The notes: generated by a model not told the origin, from the sequence alone. Shown: positions 45,658 through 58,329, counted from the stretch's first letter. The stretch is DNA of 64,000 nt from Agrypnia vestita (GCA_016648135.1 JADDOH010000501.1:1-64000), one strand, 5' to 3'. Program-made: numbers and translations.

Positions 45658-46262
45658 ACATTGAAACGAAATGTGAAAAGTGCCATACTTGTAAATTGTT
45701 TCAGATTTATATCTTTATGATTAAAATGTTGATTATAATATTACATATTTTCATTGTCATAAATCTATTAGGCTTTAAAATTAATATAATGTTTTGTTCC
45801 AAAAAATCCTATGTCCACTCAGAAGCCTCTGAGACTCCACATCTAGAATAGTGATAAGAAAAAATAATTTTCATAACTGGTAAAGTAATAAATAAATAAT
45901 TTAATACACTAAAATATCTCGACTGTCCTGCCAAAAAACAAAGCAGAGAAAAAATGTAGTGCAAAAATTTTGTTTTACTTTTTAGTTCGTGTTTGAACAG
46001 GGCAGCTGTGTGTCATTATTTATTTAATTACGCACTTTAGTTTTGCAGTTGATTATATACAAAAAAAACATTACACTTTTTTTATGAGTACCTAAGATAG
46101 CAATTTGTGAATTCACATGTCCTTTTTTATTATTGATTATGTGTACTTAAATTTGATCGTTTCTTTTTTCATTTCACTGACGTTAACGTCCATTTACCTT
46201 TTCTAACTAAAATAGATACTTGAATTTGAAAATTCTGATCCGGGGAGGGGGGGGTTTGATAC

Positions 46263-49200
46263 TAGGGATGGGCGTTGAATGGACGGACTAGTTGAAATCA
46301 ACCGTTGACGTTGCATCGACGCGTCGACCGTTTACGTTTATCGCATGGACTAGTTGAATTCGTAGACGGTGGACAACGGACGCCGCCGTGGTCGGTGGAT
46401 GATTCGAGATTCAACGTAATGCAAAGCAACGAGCGAGAGCAAGACAAAACGTCTCCGTTTATTTCTCTCTCATCTCTCGCTGTCGACTTGTAGATGCCAT
46501 AGACGTCATAGACGGCTCGACGGGTAATTTCATTTCAACTTTAAAGTACAGTACCATAGAGTGCAGATCTGTGTACACGAACTATGACTAGAGATTTGAA
46601 ATTTGAATACACGCGTAGGGCGAGATAGGCTTAATAAGCTATTATCTTGATATACCAGAGTAGGGGGGGTAGGGTCTGAGGTGATATAAAATCACGGTGT
46701 GGTAAACCGGCCGGGAGATCTCAGATCTACGTATGCCGGCGGTTACGCCCTCCCCTAGGTACAATCAAAACGTCAGGTGACTGACTAGGACACTGATATC
46801 TCGAGGCGGGTGAAGGGATATAAAAATAATAAAATCGAAACAATTTTACAAGTTTCTATATTGGGCCAAGTAGCAAATGATCTACATAAAGCGAGGCAAA
46901 GTGGTAGTCGGTTTACAATTTAAATTAATCTTAATCTAGAGAGGGAAACAAACTATTAAACAACAACAAAAAAAACAAAGCACATACAGAGTCTTATCTT
47001 AAAGTCAAAATGGGTGGTGACGGGAAGCCTTTTTGGTAGCACTAGGCGAGCGGGAGAAAAAGTCTTTAAGCTGGTAAACCTGTTTGCGGAGGACGTGATG
47101 GGTGTCTTCTTCGTGCCGCTTCTTTCGGTCGGCGGCGGCTTCTGCTGGTCCTCTTCTGTGGATGCAGGCTTCTTTTTACGGCTTCTGGCGTCGTCGGGGT
47201 ACTCGTGCGGTCGTCGGCAGAGCGTCGGTTCTCCGTCGCGGTGGTACACTGCGGCGTCGCGGCGGCACTGATACTTAGGCGTTTGCGGCGGTGCGTCACA
47301 GCACTCGGTAGCGAATGGCGGTTGTTGCCGTTCGCACTTTCGCTCCTCCAGGAGTTGCTAGAGTGATCGGCGATGCTGTTTTTGCGGGCACCGCTAGAAT
47401 CTCTAGCTTCTCCACACTCAACTCAACTGCCTTCTTGGCGGCTGGCTTCGCCTTATATTCTCTCCCCGGCGACCCAGGGTGTGGTCGCGGGGACTCGAGG
47501 GGAAGCCTCCAGTTGGTCTTTCGCCGATTGGCTCCTTTGATGTCCGCCTCCGTCGTTCATTCGTCTCTCTCGATCCCTCTTAGGTCCCGATTGACACTAT
47601 TGGTTACTGAACCCAGTGTTGCCTCCGTTCCGCCCCCTATTGTTCTCCCAGTTTGCGGCTAATCTCGATGCTTTTCTGGTATGTAGGCCTAAACACTTTG
47701 TTATTTCACGAACGCTTTGTTCACTGTTCATATCCCTATCCCGTCACCAAAAAAACATTGCAAAATGAATTAAACTTAAGGAAAATATTACAGTACAAAT
47801 TGGCAAAGGCGGAAAATTGAAAACACAAATTCGCATCAACACTTATTACCCAAAAAACAAAACTGCTTACATATACATACTTAATTAAATCGACACGCCA
47901 GATAGACATATTTTTATCGACCAGTTATTTCTACCATTATTGACTATTACATGGGATTGAACGTAGGGTTTCATTAGATCACAGTAAAATTCCTTAAGTA
48001 TGCATTACAATATCAATCTTATTATTAAGTGTCAGTTTGATTCTTACAGTAGGCCTCCCAATATTTAACGTTATTTATACATTACATCATTACAGGTCAA
48101 TCCTTATCATTAACATTGATTTAACGTTATTTATACATTACATCATTACAGGTCAATCCTTATCATTTACATTATCTTCGATGCCTCCACAAAATCATTA
48201 TTATTTCTTTTTTTTTTATGATAAACCGGACGGTATTTAAAATTTACCACTCCGCATATTCTCTTCCTTTCTTTTCCTTTTTAATTTTTTTTCTTTAACA
48301 ATGACAACATGTACTTGATACTTAGTTTTATTTTTAATTTTAGCTTAAATAAAACAAGCTATCGTACTTCTTAGTTGGACCAAACATAATTGTCAATATG
48401 TGACATAGAGATACAAAACAAAGGGCTAAAATTATACAGACATCGTTGCATTTCTTAGTGAATCAATTAACATAAAAACTTATTTACATGGGATACATGC
48501 TTCAAGCGGGTCCCCTAATGTTAATGTTCTGTATACATCTTTGTAATTTCTTTTGGGATTACAAAGTACATGAATTTGCATCAACGCCACTTTCCCAAAA
48601 GGAATGCTTACATATACTAACATAATCAAATTCGATAAACATTTTTTTTCAAGAAATTATGTTAAACCTTATTACTAGAAGAAAAATTAAGAAAACTTGG
48701 CGTAAATTAATTAATGTAACATTATTTACACCTAAATAATGAAAATTCTTACTTCAATATGTAAGCTGGATTGAATGCAAAACATTTTTTTTAGGACTTT
48801 CATTATACTAATCATTATCTTATCAAATCAGCTTTCTTCCACCCCTGGTATAAGAATATAAGAAAAGAATAAAAATAGAGAACACTAAAAAAATTATATA
48901 AGCCACATTCCACCAGGCAGACAATTGAAAATTTTCCAAACAAGAATTATTTTGAAACACTACCAATAACGGAAGTCCCTACTACAATTAACTAACTTCA
49001 GAATTTTCGTTGTTTTTCTTTTTTTTAAAACGGACAAATACCAAAGTGAATGGTGTATCGTAAAGAGTGAAATTAATTATTTGAGCTTTATTATTACTAG
49101 ATTAAAACAACTATTTTAAAACAGACCGACAATCATCTTGCTTAAACGAGTAATCAAAACAATAATTGCATGTTTACAGGTAGGTTATATACTTACAACC

Positions 49201-51685
49201 TACAAATTTGTATAAAAAAAAAACACAATATTGGGAGCTTGAATAGCTATGACAAATTAACATTATTCTTAAAAATAATTAAAACTCACAAATTAACATT
49301 ATTCAACTAGGTGTAGTAATACATGAAAACATAAGACATGAAAGCCTCGATCTAAAGTAATATTAATGTTTATTCCAACACGGCATTTACTTATTTGCAA
49401 TTAATTAACTATTTTGTTTCAACCCCGTGTGCTAAAATTCATTCTGCAGACAGATTTCAAAAGACTAAAAAGTCGGAATCTTATATCTCGTCAACCGTGT
49501 TACATCTTTTCACTAGATAATATTCTATTACGTTATATATTATATATTACATCAATATCAAACATCGTCGGCAATAATACAATCAAGTTTTTTTTCCTTT
49601 TGTTACGATCAATACATTTTCTATTATTTGCTACAAGTTAGATTAATTCGGGATGATCTCGTTATTATTTCAAATTGCAATGTCCCGTTCATTTCGGTAC
49701 TTAACAATAGAATACGGAATAAATGAGGAAACTACATATAAAACGAGTAACATCCACCTGCAGAGGTGGCCTGGGTTATCTAAACAATCATTACCTTACT
49801 TAAATTAAACATATCAGTTGCTCATTAATTAGGTACATATTACATTGATATTATGATTCACCACTTTGCCTCAATTTCTAATTCGGCCTCTACCTTCTTA
49901 ATTGATTGACCCCTGTTATCTTTATTGATAATGACCGCCTGGTCGTGCGTTGCGGGATCCTCGCGCCCTTATAATAATAATATAATTTATACGATCCTAC
50001 ATCTCGCGGATAGTGTCGCCATGTGTCAGCGCTTTCTAAAACATCTCTATTGTCTGTCGAGGACAATAGTAAGTTTACTGCGACGACTTTCGGAATTATT
50101 ATCTTGTTTTTCTAAAAAAATGTCTTTCCCAAAACAATGGCGACTTCTCTAACAAAACGCAGCTTTTTAAACCGTTGTCCCATGTGTTCGCATTTGGCCA
50201 AGATGTTCTTTCTATTGTTTAATCGGGGTTAGAGATATACGTCCCGCTGCAAGAAAAGGTTTACCGTTTCTTTACCCTTTCGAGATGTTACCTAAGAACA
50301 AAAGGTTGCGAACGTATTGTCCATCCTAACAAAAGGCCGTGCACTCTTAATGTCTTCGGCGATGCCCAACGCCCTCGGCAACCCTAACTTTCTAATTTCA
50401 TTGTTGCGTATATTTTATGGCGGGCTATCCTAAGGGCAATCGTCCGACGCAATGTTATTTTTTTGAACAATAGGTCACATATTTTGTCCTCGAACAAAAG
50501 ATCAAACATGCCGGGGCTGTTCTGGCTGTGACCACATGGCGCGTGATTTTCGAAACATGGGCGCTTCGATCTCGGTATTGCCCTAGGACAAAATTAATAA
50601 CCTGGTTCGCGTCATATTCCGGTGCATCAATCTATTAATTTTTTACTTGATTTTTTGTGATGTCACGTGCGACGATTCGGTGAATTCCCAATTTTACGCT
50701 GTATAAAATAAAACAATTCTGTTTAATTATTTTATTTTTTATCGAACTATTATTAATTAACAGGCCGGCTAGATATTTTTCTAAAATCAATATTTTATTC
50801 GATCGATCTCGACTTCTTATATCTACCTGAAATGGGATGCTAAAATTTAATAATTATTGTTTTATTTCCTTACTTTTCAACTTTAGCATATAAATGATAT
50901 AACTTGTAGAGAATAAAATTTTCTATACCTAACTATGGTCCTTATTCAGGAGTCCAACATTAATTATTATATATGTAATATTATCTTGAATTTAGGTTTA
51001 ATTCATTTTTATTAAAAATTCTCTATTTTCAACTTTATAGATAAAAAATAAATCTATTATAATTTTGTTGTTTTTTTTTGGTTTTTTACATGTTTCGGGT
51101 TGTAAAACCACTTTTTATTGGTTTTTTACATGTTTCGGGAACAATGTTCCTTTTCTCAGATTGAGCCTTAAACTAAAGTTGACAAATAATACAGATATAT
51201 TTATTTATTAATAATGTCACCACAAAGTGAAAGCCTGACTTTGAAAGATGTATTCTTCAATAAATTTCTATATAACATCTCAAATGTAAAGTATTTTTAA
51301 ATTATGTATTTATTTATAAATTTATATATAATAAATAAATGTAAAGTATTTTTTACCGCACCTCATAACTGGTGCCTTTATTACGCAAAATCATTGTTTC
51401 CTTCCATTTTATTTACTCACATTTTAATGCTTATACCCAATACTTTCACTGCTTATATATGTAGTTTATATTTATATTTTACTGCTAACACCTGATATAA
51501 GCGTCGCGTTGAACCGTAGACAGTTGACCATCGTCCCGATGTTTAGATAGAACGTCCGCGACGTCCGCGTAACGAAGTTGACGCGTCAACTAGTTGACGA
51601 ATTCAACTAGTTGATCGTCTCGTCGATGGATGGACGTGGACGGTCTCGTTTCGTCGACGGTAAATACGTCGACGACCCATCCCTA
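46263..51685 (+). mobile_element. hAT MITE family M, long form, split by a 4-kb insert
   Basis: Exact duplications TTTGATAC lie at 46255-46262 and 51686-51693. The element proper is 46263-46647 plus 50634-51685. It resembles the 11735 copy, with extra local duplications such as TTTTTTACATGTTTCGGG twice near 51080-51140. The uninterrupted target is preserved in the B fragment at 41850-41880, where TATGATAC adjoins GTAGTTAGCC on the complementary strand. Confidence 0.95.
46648..50629. mobile_element. 3982-bp LTR-like insert, TG...CA ends
   Basis: It interrupts the M copy between two ATCT tetramers (46644-46647, 50630-50633). It begins TGATATACC and ends GGTGCATCA, i.e. retroviral-type TG...CA ends and a 4-bp duplication. 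No RT, integrase or protease was found. The only plausible coding trace is a basic minus-strand frame near 46956-47299 (KRTSRSRRRPKEAARRR). It could be a very long solo LTR or a non-autonomous LTR element read on the minus strand. A 56-bp tandem duplication lies at 48064-48172. Confidence 0.7.
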
Positions 51686-51811
51686 TTTGATACGTAGTTA
51701 GCCTGGTCAGAGCTATAAATCAGGCCCTTTGAAATGTACTCGATACTTTGAAGTATCGATATTTTTGTTTCGATGCTTTTTTCCGATACTACCCATGAGT
51801 ACAGTATCGAT

Positions 51812-52723
51812 TAGGGATGGGTGTTGAATGGACGGACTAGTTGAATTCAACCGTTGACATTGCGTCGACGCGTCGACGGTTTACGTTTATCGCATGGAAT
51901 AATTGAATACGTAGACGGTGGACGGCGGACGCCGTGGACGGTGCACGATTCGAAATTCAACATAGTGCAAAGCAACGAGTGAGAGCAAGACAAAACGTCT
52001 CCGTTTATTTCTCTCTCATCTCTCGCTGTCGACTTGTAGACGCCATAGACGTCATAGACGGCTCGACGGGTAATTTCATTTCAACTCTAAAGTACACGAC
52101 CATAGAGTGCAGATCTGTGTACACGAACTATAACAGAGACTTGAAATTTGAATGCATGCGTACGGTGAGATAGGCTTAATAAGCTATTATCTATTATTTT
52201 TTACTTGATTTGTGCGATGTGCACGTGCGATTTTTCGGTGAATTCCCAATTTTGCGCTGTATAAAATAAAACAATTCTGTTTAATTATTTTATTTTTTAT
52301 TGAACTAATATTTTACTGCTTACACCTGATATTGTTGTGTATACCTACTTCTTTCTTTATTATATATAGAAAGAAGTATATAAAACAATATGTAAAAGCC
52401 TATAATGTGCGTAAACAAATAAATAATAAAATATTTCGTTTTACATATAAGCACAAGTAGCGGTTTTACTTTCCCCGAAAATATATTTCTTCGAACTTCT
52501 GTAAATTTTAAAAATTAACGTAATAAAAATAGCAGACGGTTGAGCCGTCGAGCAGCCTCGCGTCGAACCGTAGACAGTTGACCATCGTCCCGATGTTTAG
52601 ATAGAACGTCCGCGACGTCTGCGTAACGAAGTTGACGAATTCAACTAGTTGATCGTCTCGTCGATGAACGGACGTGGACGGTCTCGTTTCGTTGACGGTA
52701 AATACGTCGACGACCCATCACTA
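51812..52723 (+). mobile_element. hAT MITE family M, short form
   Basis: Exact duplication GTATCGAT at 51804-51811 and 52724-52731; ends TAGGGATGGGTG and CGACCCATCACTA; 912 bp. It shares both ends with the long form but has a different middle (TTTACTGCTTACACCTGATA, TACATATAAGCACAAGTAGC). Confidence 0.95.
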
Positions 52724-52747
52724 GTATCGATACTTTCTATTCGATAT

Positions 52748-53654
52748 TAGGGATGGGCGTTGAATGGACGGACTAGTTGAAATCAACCGCTGACGTTGCG
52801 TCGACGCGTCGACGGTTAACGTTTATCGCATGGACTAGTTCAATTCGTAGACGGTGGACGGCGGACGCCGTGGACGGTGGACGATTCGAGATTCAACGTA
52901 GTGCAAAGCAATGAGCGAGAGCAAGACAAAACGTCTCCGTTTATTTTTCTCTCATCTCTCGCTGTCGACTTGTAGACGCCATAGACGTCATAGACGGCTC
53001 GACGGGTAATTTCATTTCAACTTTAAAGTACACGACCATAGAGTGCAGATCTGTGTACTTAAACTATGACAGAGATTTGAAATTTGAATGCATGCGTAGG
53101 GTGAGACAGGCTCAATAAGCTATTATTTTTTACTTTATTTGTGCGATGTGTACGTGCGACGTTTCGGTGAATTCCCAATTTTGCGCTGTATAAAATAAAA
53201 GAATTCTGTTTAATTATTTTATTTTTTATTGAAGTAATATTTTACTGCTTACACCTGATATTGTTGTGTATACCTACTTCTTTCTTTATAATATATAGAA
53301 AGAAGTATATAAAACAATATGTAAAAGCCTATAATGTGCGTATACAAATAAATAATAAAATATTTCTTTTTACATATAAGCACAAGTAGCGGTTTTACTT
53401 TCCCCGAAACTATATTCCTTCGAACTTAACGTAATAAAATTAGCCAACGGTTGAGCCGTCGAGCAGCGTCGCGTCGAACCGTAGACAGTTGACCATCGTC
53501 CCAATGTTTAGATAGAACGTCCGCGACGTCCGCGTAACGAAGTTGACGCGTCAACTAGTTGACGAATTCAACTAGCTGATCATCTCGTCGATGGACGGAC
53601 GGACGTAGACGGTCTCGTTTCGTCGACGGTAAATACGTCGACGACCCATCACTA
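52748..53654 (+). mobile_element. hAT MITE family M, short form, second copy in B
   Basis: Exact duplication TTCGATAT at 52740-52747 and 53655-53662; 907 bp; the same middle as the 51812 copy. Only 24 bases, including target duplications, separate it from that copy. Confidence 0.95.
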
Positions 53655-53689
53655 TTCGATATCGTGTCCCTATCTCCCTGAAAAGAACT

Positions 53690-53745
53690 AGGCCGACGTT
53701 TCGGCACGGTATCACGTGCCATTGTCAAGGCTAAAAAGGCCTCAA
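53690..53745 (-). ncRNA. Decayed Penelope hammerhead-like remnant
   Basis: The minus strand reads TTGACAAT, the stem-loop GGCACG-TGATA-CCGTGCC and GAAACGTCGGCC. The GAAACGTC box and stem II match the 28291 motif layout, but the CTGATGA box reads TTGACAA, so catalysis is unlikely. Confidence 0.5.
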
Positions 53746-54633
53746 AAGTTACTTGTTCGCGGATGACATGAAAGTCTCCCACCAATAAGGCTGTCATACT
53801 TTGAGCTCTATATATATATATATATCGATCGAAATACACCAGAAGTTTGCGCCTTTTAAACGACCTCGACTGCCTCTGGGCACTGCGAAAATTTTCTCTT
53901 TTGTATCTGTTTGAATGATTCATTTTCTATGATATGTAATATTTACTGTGTTTTTCCATTCTTTTTTCAGTGAACTGTTGGTTTTTTATTTCGATTTTTA
54001 GATTACTTATTTTTCATTTAATTGTTAATTTTCATCAAATTTTTTGTATCTTTTTTGTAATTTTTATTAATTTTTATTGCCCGCCGCTTTTGATTTTTGG
54101 TTTTGCATGAAACATCTTGGTTATTTTTTTGTTATAAAATAATTTGAATTTTTACATATACAGTGTGTCCGGTGACCGGTGTCGGAGCCTTTATTAGTAT
54201 AAAATATGTACAATATCATCGAAAAAACACCTCCTTTATGTTATTTTCCTTAATTTTTTTGGTACCCATGTAGTTATCCTATAAACATTAAAGTATAATT
54301 GAGAGGTAGAACAATAGAAATTAATATTATGCTAAGTATTTTACCATTTTTTTAAAAAAACAAATCAAAAATAATTATCGAAAAATTTTTTTTTTTAGTT
54401 TATTAGCTATAAAGAAATAAAGTTCGTTGACGTAATTTTTACTATTTTAGATAGATATTTATATTTTACACTTGGGCAACTTCTGTTTTGCCACAGGGTC
54501 ACCCTCCCTCACTCGCCAATTTATACTGGTCGCACTCTATTTTCGCCCAATAGTTCCATAGTATGTGTAATTATAACAGGGTGCCATTTTATTGGATTTC
54601 ATTATTTTTTTTACAAATGCAATTTTTTTACAG
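53746..54633. other. Intron end, no gene recognised
   Basis: A (TA)n run lies at 53811-53825. AT-rich sequence leads to the TTTTTTTACAG acceptor at 54633. ACAGTGTGTCCGGTGACCGG at 54161 resembles short ends of dispersed insect repeats but has no partner here. Confidence 0.4.
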
Positions 54634-54888
54634 ATACGCGTGTGTCTCTGTGAACGGCTACTCTGGATGTGCTCGTGGGAAAAGGGTGTTGGCGCAGGTC
54701 ATGCACTGTCCGCATTTCTGCAGCACCAAGGTGATGCAGCCCAGCGACATTTTCACCAGGCGAAACAATATTCCAAACTGTTGTGCCAACTGCTGGCTGC
54801 AGCCGGGATGCAAGCCAGCTTCCTGCTGCTACCGCGCCTAGTAGCCTGGCTGCGGGCCGCCAGGGAGAACGCCTCTCAGGGACAACAG
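54634..54888 (+). CDS. Exon of the large gene (USP9X/fat facets-like?)
   Basis: The exon of 85 codons starts in phase 0 (IRVCLCERLLWMCSWEKG) and ends CAG/GTGATA in phase 0. Highlights are AGHALSAFLQHQGDAAQRHF, HQAKQYSKLLCQLLAAAGM and ASFLLLPRLVAWLRAAREN. It is helical and leucine-rich, suitable for an armadillo/HEAT-type scaffold. Phase and strand agree with both the 32574 donor and the 63921 acceptor. A competing frame (VSVNGYSGCARGK) hits a stop at a TAG inside the exon and is rejected. Confidence 0.7.
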
Positions 54889-55099
54889 GTGATAGTCCAC
54901 TCTTCCCACCTATTCTTTTATCTGTTAAAACCTAGAAAGGTATGCGGTTTGTATTTTACAAGATTATAAAACAGTTACAGGCATACAATGTGTAAGTTCA
55001 GCGCCCTTCCGTCCTCTTCGGCGCGTGTGCCGTGAATCCTAGGATTGGTGGTATTGCTGTTTAGGGTGATACCCCATACATCTATTATTATTATTAAAT
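54889..55099. other. Intron start, nothing recognised
   Basis: Short AT-rich stretch after the donor at 54889, with a (TTA)n run at 55083-55095. Confidence 0.4.
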
Positions 55100-55332
55100 T
55101 CGATAAATTTTAGAAGTCTCATAAAGACGAAGCTATTTATTTGAGAAACGTGTATGGAATTCTTTATAGGGCTGCTCACGGCTGATAACCAGTATGAGCA
55201 GGCTTAAGTGATCTCTTTACACAATGTGACATTCATCAATTTCATCATTTTTGATTCAAAATAACCACACATTTTCAAATTAAATTATATATAATACATT
55301 GCTACGTTTCTGTGAGATTTCTATAATTTATC
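55100..55332. repeat. Divergent member of the palindrome family
   Basis: TAGAAGTCTCATAAAGACGAAGC at the left is inverted as GCTACGTTTCTGTGAGATTTCTATA at the right. The inner words TTTACACAATGTGACATTCA and AGGCTTAAGTGATC correspond to one arm of the palindrome at 44106. Confidence 0.75.
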
Positions 55333-56399
55333 CTAATTAATAATTATCCCTCTTTGGACGTAAAGTAGTGTTCTCAGATATATAAACGTCTATCTCAATA
55401 CCTAACGTGGGTCTGGGGGCTATGTGCAAATGCAAATGCAGTTTCAAATACGTGGCTTCAAAGCCGTAGTAAATAAAGCCGTAAATATTTATGTCAAAGG
55501 TATAAGTTAAATATGTAATTAACAAATACTATGTATACTGGAAATAATCACGCTATTTATTCAAGGATTAACTTAAGTTCTTAAAAACATTTATCCTTTA
55601 GTATCTGCATTAAACCATCATTTTTTCTTAAGTTCTTAACTTGTTTTTGCCACTTCATCGATAATTTAATTTTTACCTAAATTAACAAATAAGTCTCGTC
55701 CTACATTTATAAACAAAAGATTAGACATAAACTCCTCATTCAAAGTTGATCTAAGCCTATTTTTATTTTGAAAAGATAACTCGCTCAAAAGTAACTTGGG
55801 TGCAAGGAAGAGTTAATATAAACTTGTAAGATGTATCGGACAAGTAGATTATGTTGACAACATCATAAGGTGCTGATGATGATGATGACGCACCGTCCTT
55901 TTATGATAGGACAGACGCTGTTGGGATGGGAACGCACAGGGCACACAACAGCGGGGATGGAAACGCACAGGGCATCCCACCACGCGTCCGCGCGGATAGT
56001 CGGTAAGGGCGGCGAGTTCCGGCGCTGCGATCCTATAGAGGATAGAAAGCCGCACCGGCGCGATACGATGGTATCTCCGACGGAACGCGTGGGCGACCGA
56101 TCGAGTGACGGATCCTGAATGCTGCGATCGGACTCTCAAGAATTCCCGTAAGAAATTAAATTTGTGTCTTACCAAATGAAAGGTATAAAATATGTGAAAT
56201 ATTCAAGAAATGACATTTTTAAGAAATGAAATATTTTGTGAATGAAATACTTAATATTCAACGAAATATTGAAGGAATTAGTTAAGACACCTTGTAAGTG
56301 TAATTTATGTATTTGCTGAATAAAAACTATATGTCGTGGTTTATTAAAATACAGGGAAAGTTCGCGCGACGAATGTCAGCGCAAAGCGCGGCGCCCGCC
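55333..56399. other. No gene recognised
   Basis: GTGCTGATGATGATGATGAC at 55870 repeats a word near 3720. GGGATGGGAACGCACAGGGC and GGGATGGAAACGCACAGGGC are a short tandem pair at 55923-55973. Frames here show no family. Confidence 0.4.
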
Positions 56400-57085
56400 G
56401 CCGCCGCCTGGCGAGGGGGTCAAATATTGGCGAAATCACAAAAGTTGAGATAACTTCCGTCAGAAGTGTCCGATTTTGATGAATCTTTTTGTGTTATAGT
56501 TGCTAAATTAATACCTATCTGGAGAGTATACATTCATATATGTTGAATCATTTTTTGACTTGGATGAAAAATTTACCTTTTGAGATTTCTTGAAAACGCG
56601 ATAAGTATAGAAAATTACTTCGTCCATAGACGTGAGTAGCATCAAAATACGCGTCAAGACGAGTAGTTTGCAACTGTCATAAAAGGAATCGCGTAAACAT
56701 TGGTTTACTATTTTTCATGAATTAATTAAAATCTGAACCCACATGGGTCGGCTTGCTCGTTGAATTACCTAAATTAGTAGGACCCTGCAAGTCCAATGTA
56801 CTATGTCACGGCCTTCCGCATGGTCAGGTCTAAAGAAGTGACATAGTTTGAAACCCGTGACGGGTTACGATAACCTTTTATAAATTTTATCTGTTTGTAA
56901 AGTGAGTTTTTTCCCGCCGCGGCGGGCGACCAGACCGGCCACAACTCGCCGCTGGGTGCGCGCGTGTCACGCCGGGGATAGATCGCTTGCCCTGTGATTG
57001 GTTACGTCACTTTGCCGTTACGTAATGCGCAGTTCGTTGTGAAAATAATATAAAATAAACTCTGGTTATCGAGGCGGGTACCTGT
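56400..57085 (+). repeat. Dispersed repeat E, copy 2
   Basis: Inverted relative to the copy at 2150-2815 and alignable over the same landmarks. It contains a GC-rich block CCGCCGCGGCGGGCG and ends AATAAACTC then TACCTGTTACA. Possibly an LTR; boundaries not proven. Confidence 0.6.
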
Positions 57086-58329
57086 TACACTTTGTGTGTT
57101 ACACGCCGTTGGACCGCTTTTATCTATGTTTTACTTCTATCCTGCCACCTACTTTGGATTTCTACTTTGGTCCTGACTACTGCTGAGAATCTCGGGCCCA
57201 GCCTCTACATTTTTCTGGGGCCCTGCGGAGAATTCTGGACCACCATGCCTGGCGCTTCTCTACGAAGAACTTTCGCATTCATGGCGAAAGGCTCTGCTGC
57301 ATACGAGGCGCCTGCGCTGTATTTTCTCCGGACCGACGCTACCTACATTCTCGGCTTCTAGAGCGAACATGGCGGACCACCTTTACATTTCTTGTTTCTG
57401 TGCGGAACATAAGATATGTAAAGATTATTAAAGAGCCCTGATTGAGATAATTCAGAAACAATATAAAAAGCCCACACTAAACATCTAAAACACTTTTTTT
57501 TCCCTAAACAGTGAACATAATACTTTTCTTGCAATTCTAATTCATCATCCTCACTGTTTTCTACATTATGATCAGCTTTGGCTTATCTTGTTCATTTTTG
57601 TCATTTTCATCCCATTCAGTTTTTATGAAACTCTCATATTGGTCTGCAAACTGTTTCAGCTCAATTACTAAATAACTTCTGTCAACTTTAGACAGTTTAG
57701 CAATACAATATAGAACAACAATACAACGCGCGGCAAACTATCAACTTTTGTGATTTCTTGGAATTTTTTGGGGTCTAGCCAGGAACAGTCTTTTAAAATT
57801 TCTTTATTTGGAATTTCTTTACTGGCTTTCTTTTTTCTTTTATCTTTTCTTTCTTTCTTCAAAATTTTTTTCTTCAATACTGACTCTGGCACCATCTAAA
57901 ATGTGGAAGTAAATGATTTTATATTTTTGACCAGGTGATATTTCAACGACTTCGTCCTTAGCCTTTTCCCCAGGCTTTACTTTTCTTAATTCTTTAAATC
58001 CAATTCCACTTCTATATCGACCATGTCGTCAAAAGCACTTTACTTGCATATTTTTCAGATCTTTCATACAGTTAATTTAGATTATTGGACTCGATTCCCT
58101 GTATCGGAAAATCTAGGGAAAATTAAATCAAAGTTTTTTATTAATTTTCCTATATTTAAGTGTGGAACTATATTCTCGAGGTTGGAAAACTTCAGAAAAA
58201 TTATATGAATTTTGGGGTTTTCCCCGTAGGGAAAGCGCTATCTGCAACTTTCTAACGGTTGCAGATATCGAACTAATTCTTTCACTTTTGGAGTCAAAAG
58301 GTAGGAAAACCTTGGAAAAAGGAAGAAAA
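57086..58329. other. No gene recognised
   Basis: A plus frame at 57092-57361 (CHLLWISTLVLTTAENLG) and a lysine-rich minus frame at 57668-57895 (LKKERKDKRKKKASKEI) are the longest. Neither has start context, splice sites or a known domain. The lysine-rich frame may be a remnant of some mobile-element protein. Confidence 0.35.

Larger units (their letters stand above)
45057..53672 (+). mobile_element. hAT transposon B, internally deleted, host of nested insertions
   Basis: The left end TAGGGACACGA and right end TCGTGTCCCTA are inverted, and the exact 8-bp duplication TCTCCCTG lies at 45049-45056 and 53673-53680. Removing three M copies and their duplications leaves about 1.35 kb. The body near both ends is full of AAGTATCGATAC and GTATCGAGTAC words. 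It keeps a stump of a BED-finger gene at 45541. A truncated second copy in reverse lies at 41740-41970. Confidence 0.93.

Noticed and set aside
47014..47662. Plus-strand frames of 85 and 115 residues
   Set aside because: Inside the LTR-like insert, opposite the more plausible basic minus-strand frame. No family features.
54563..54841. Cysteine-rich alternative frame over the 54634 exon
   Set aside because: It ends at a TAG before the donor, while the competing frame is open from acceptor to donor and phase-compatible with neighbours.
57092..57361. 89-residue plus frame with hydrophobic start
   Set aside because: A signal-like N-terminus could be chance. It directly follows the end of repeat E and has no recognised domain or splice support.
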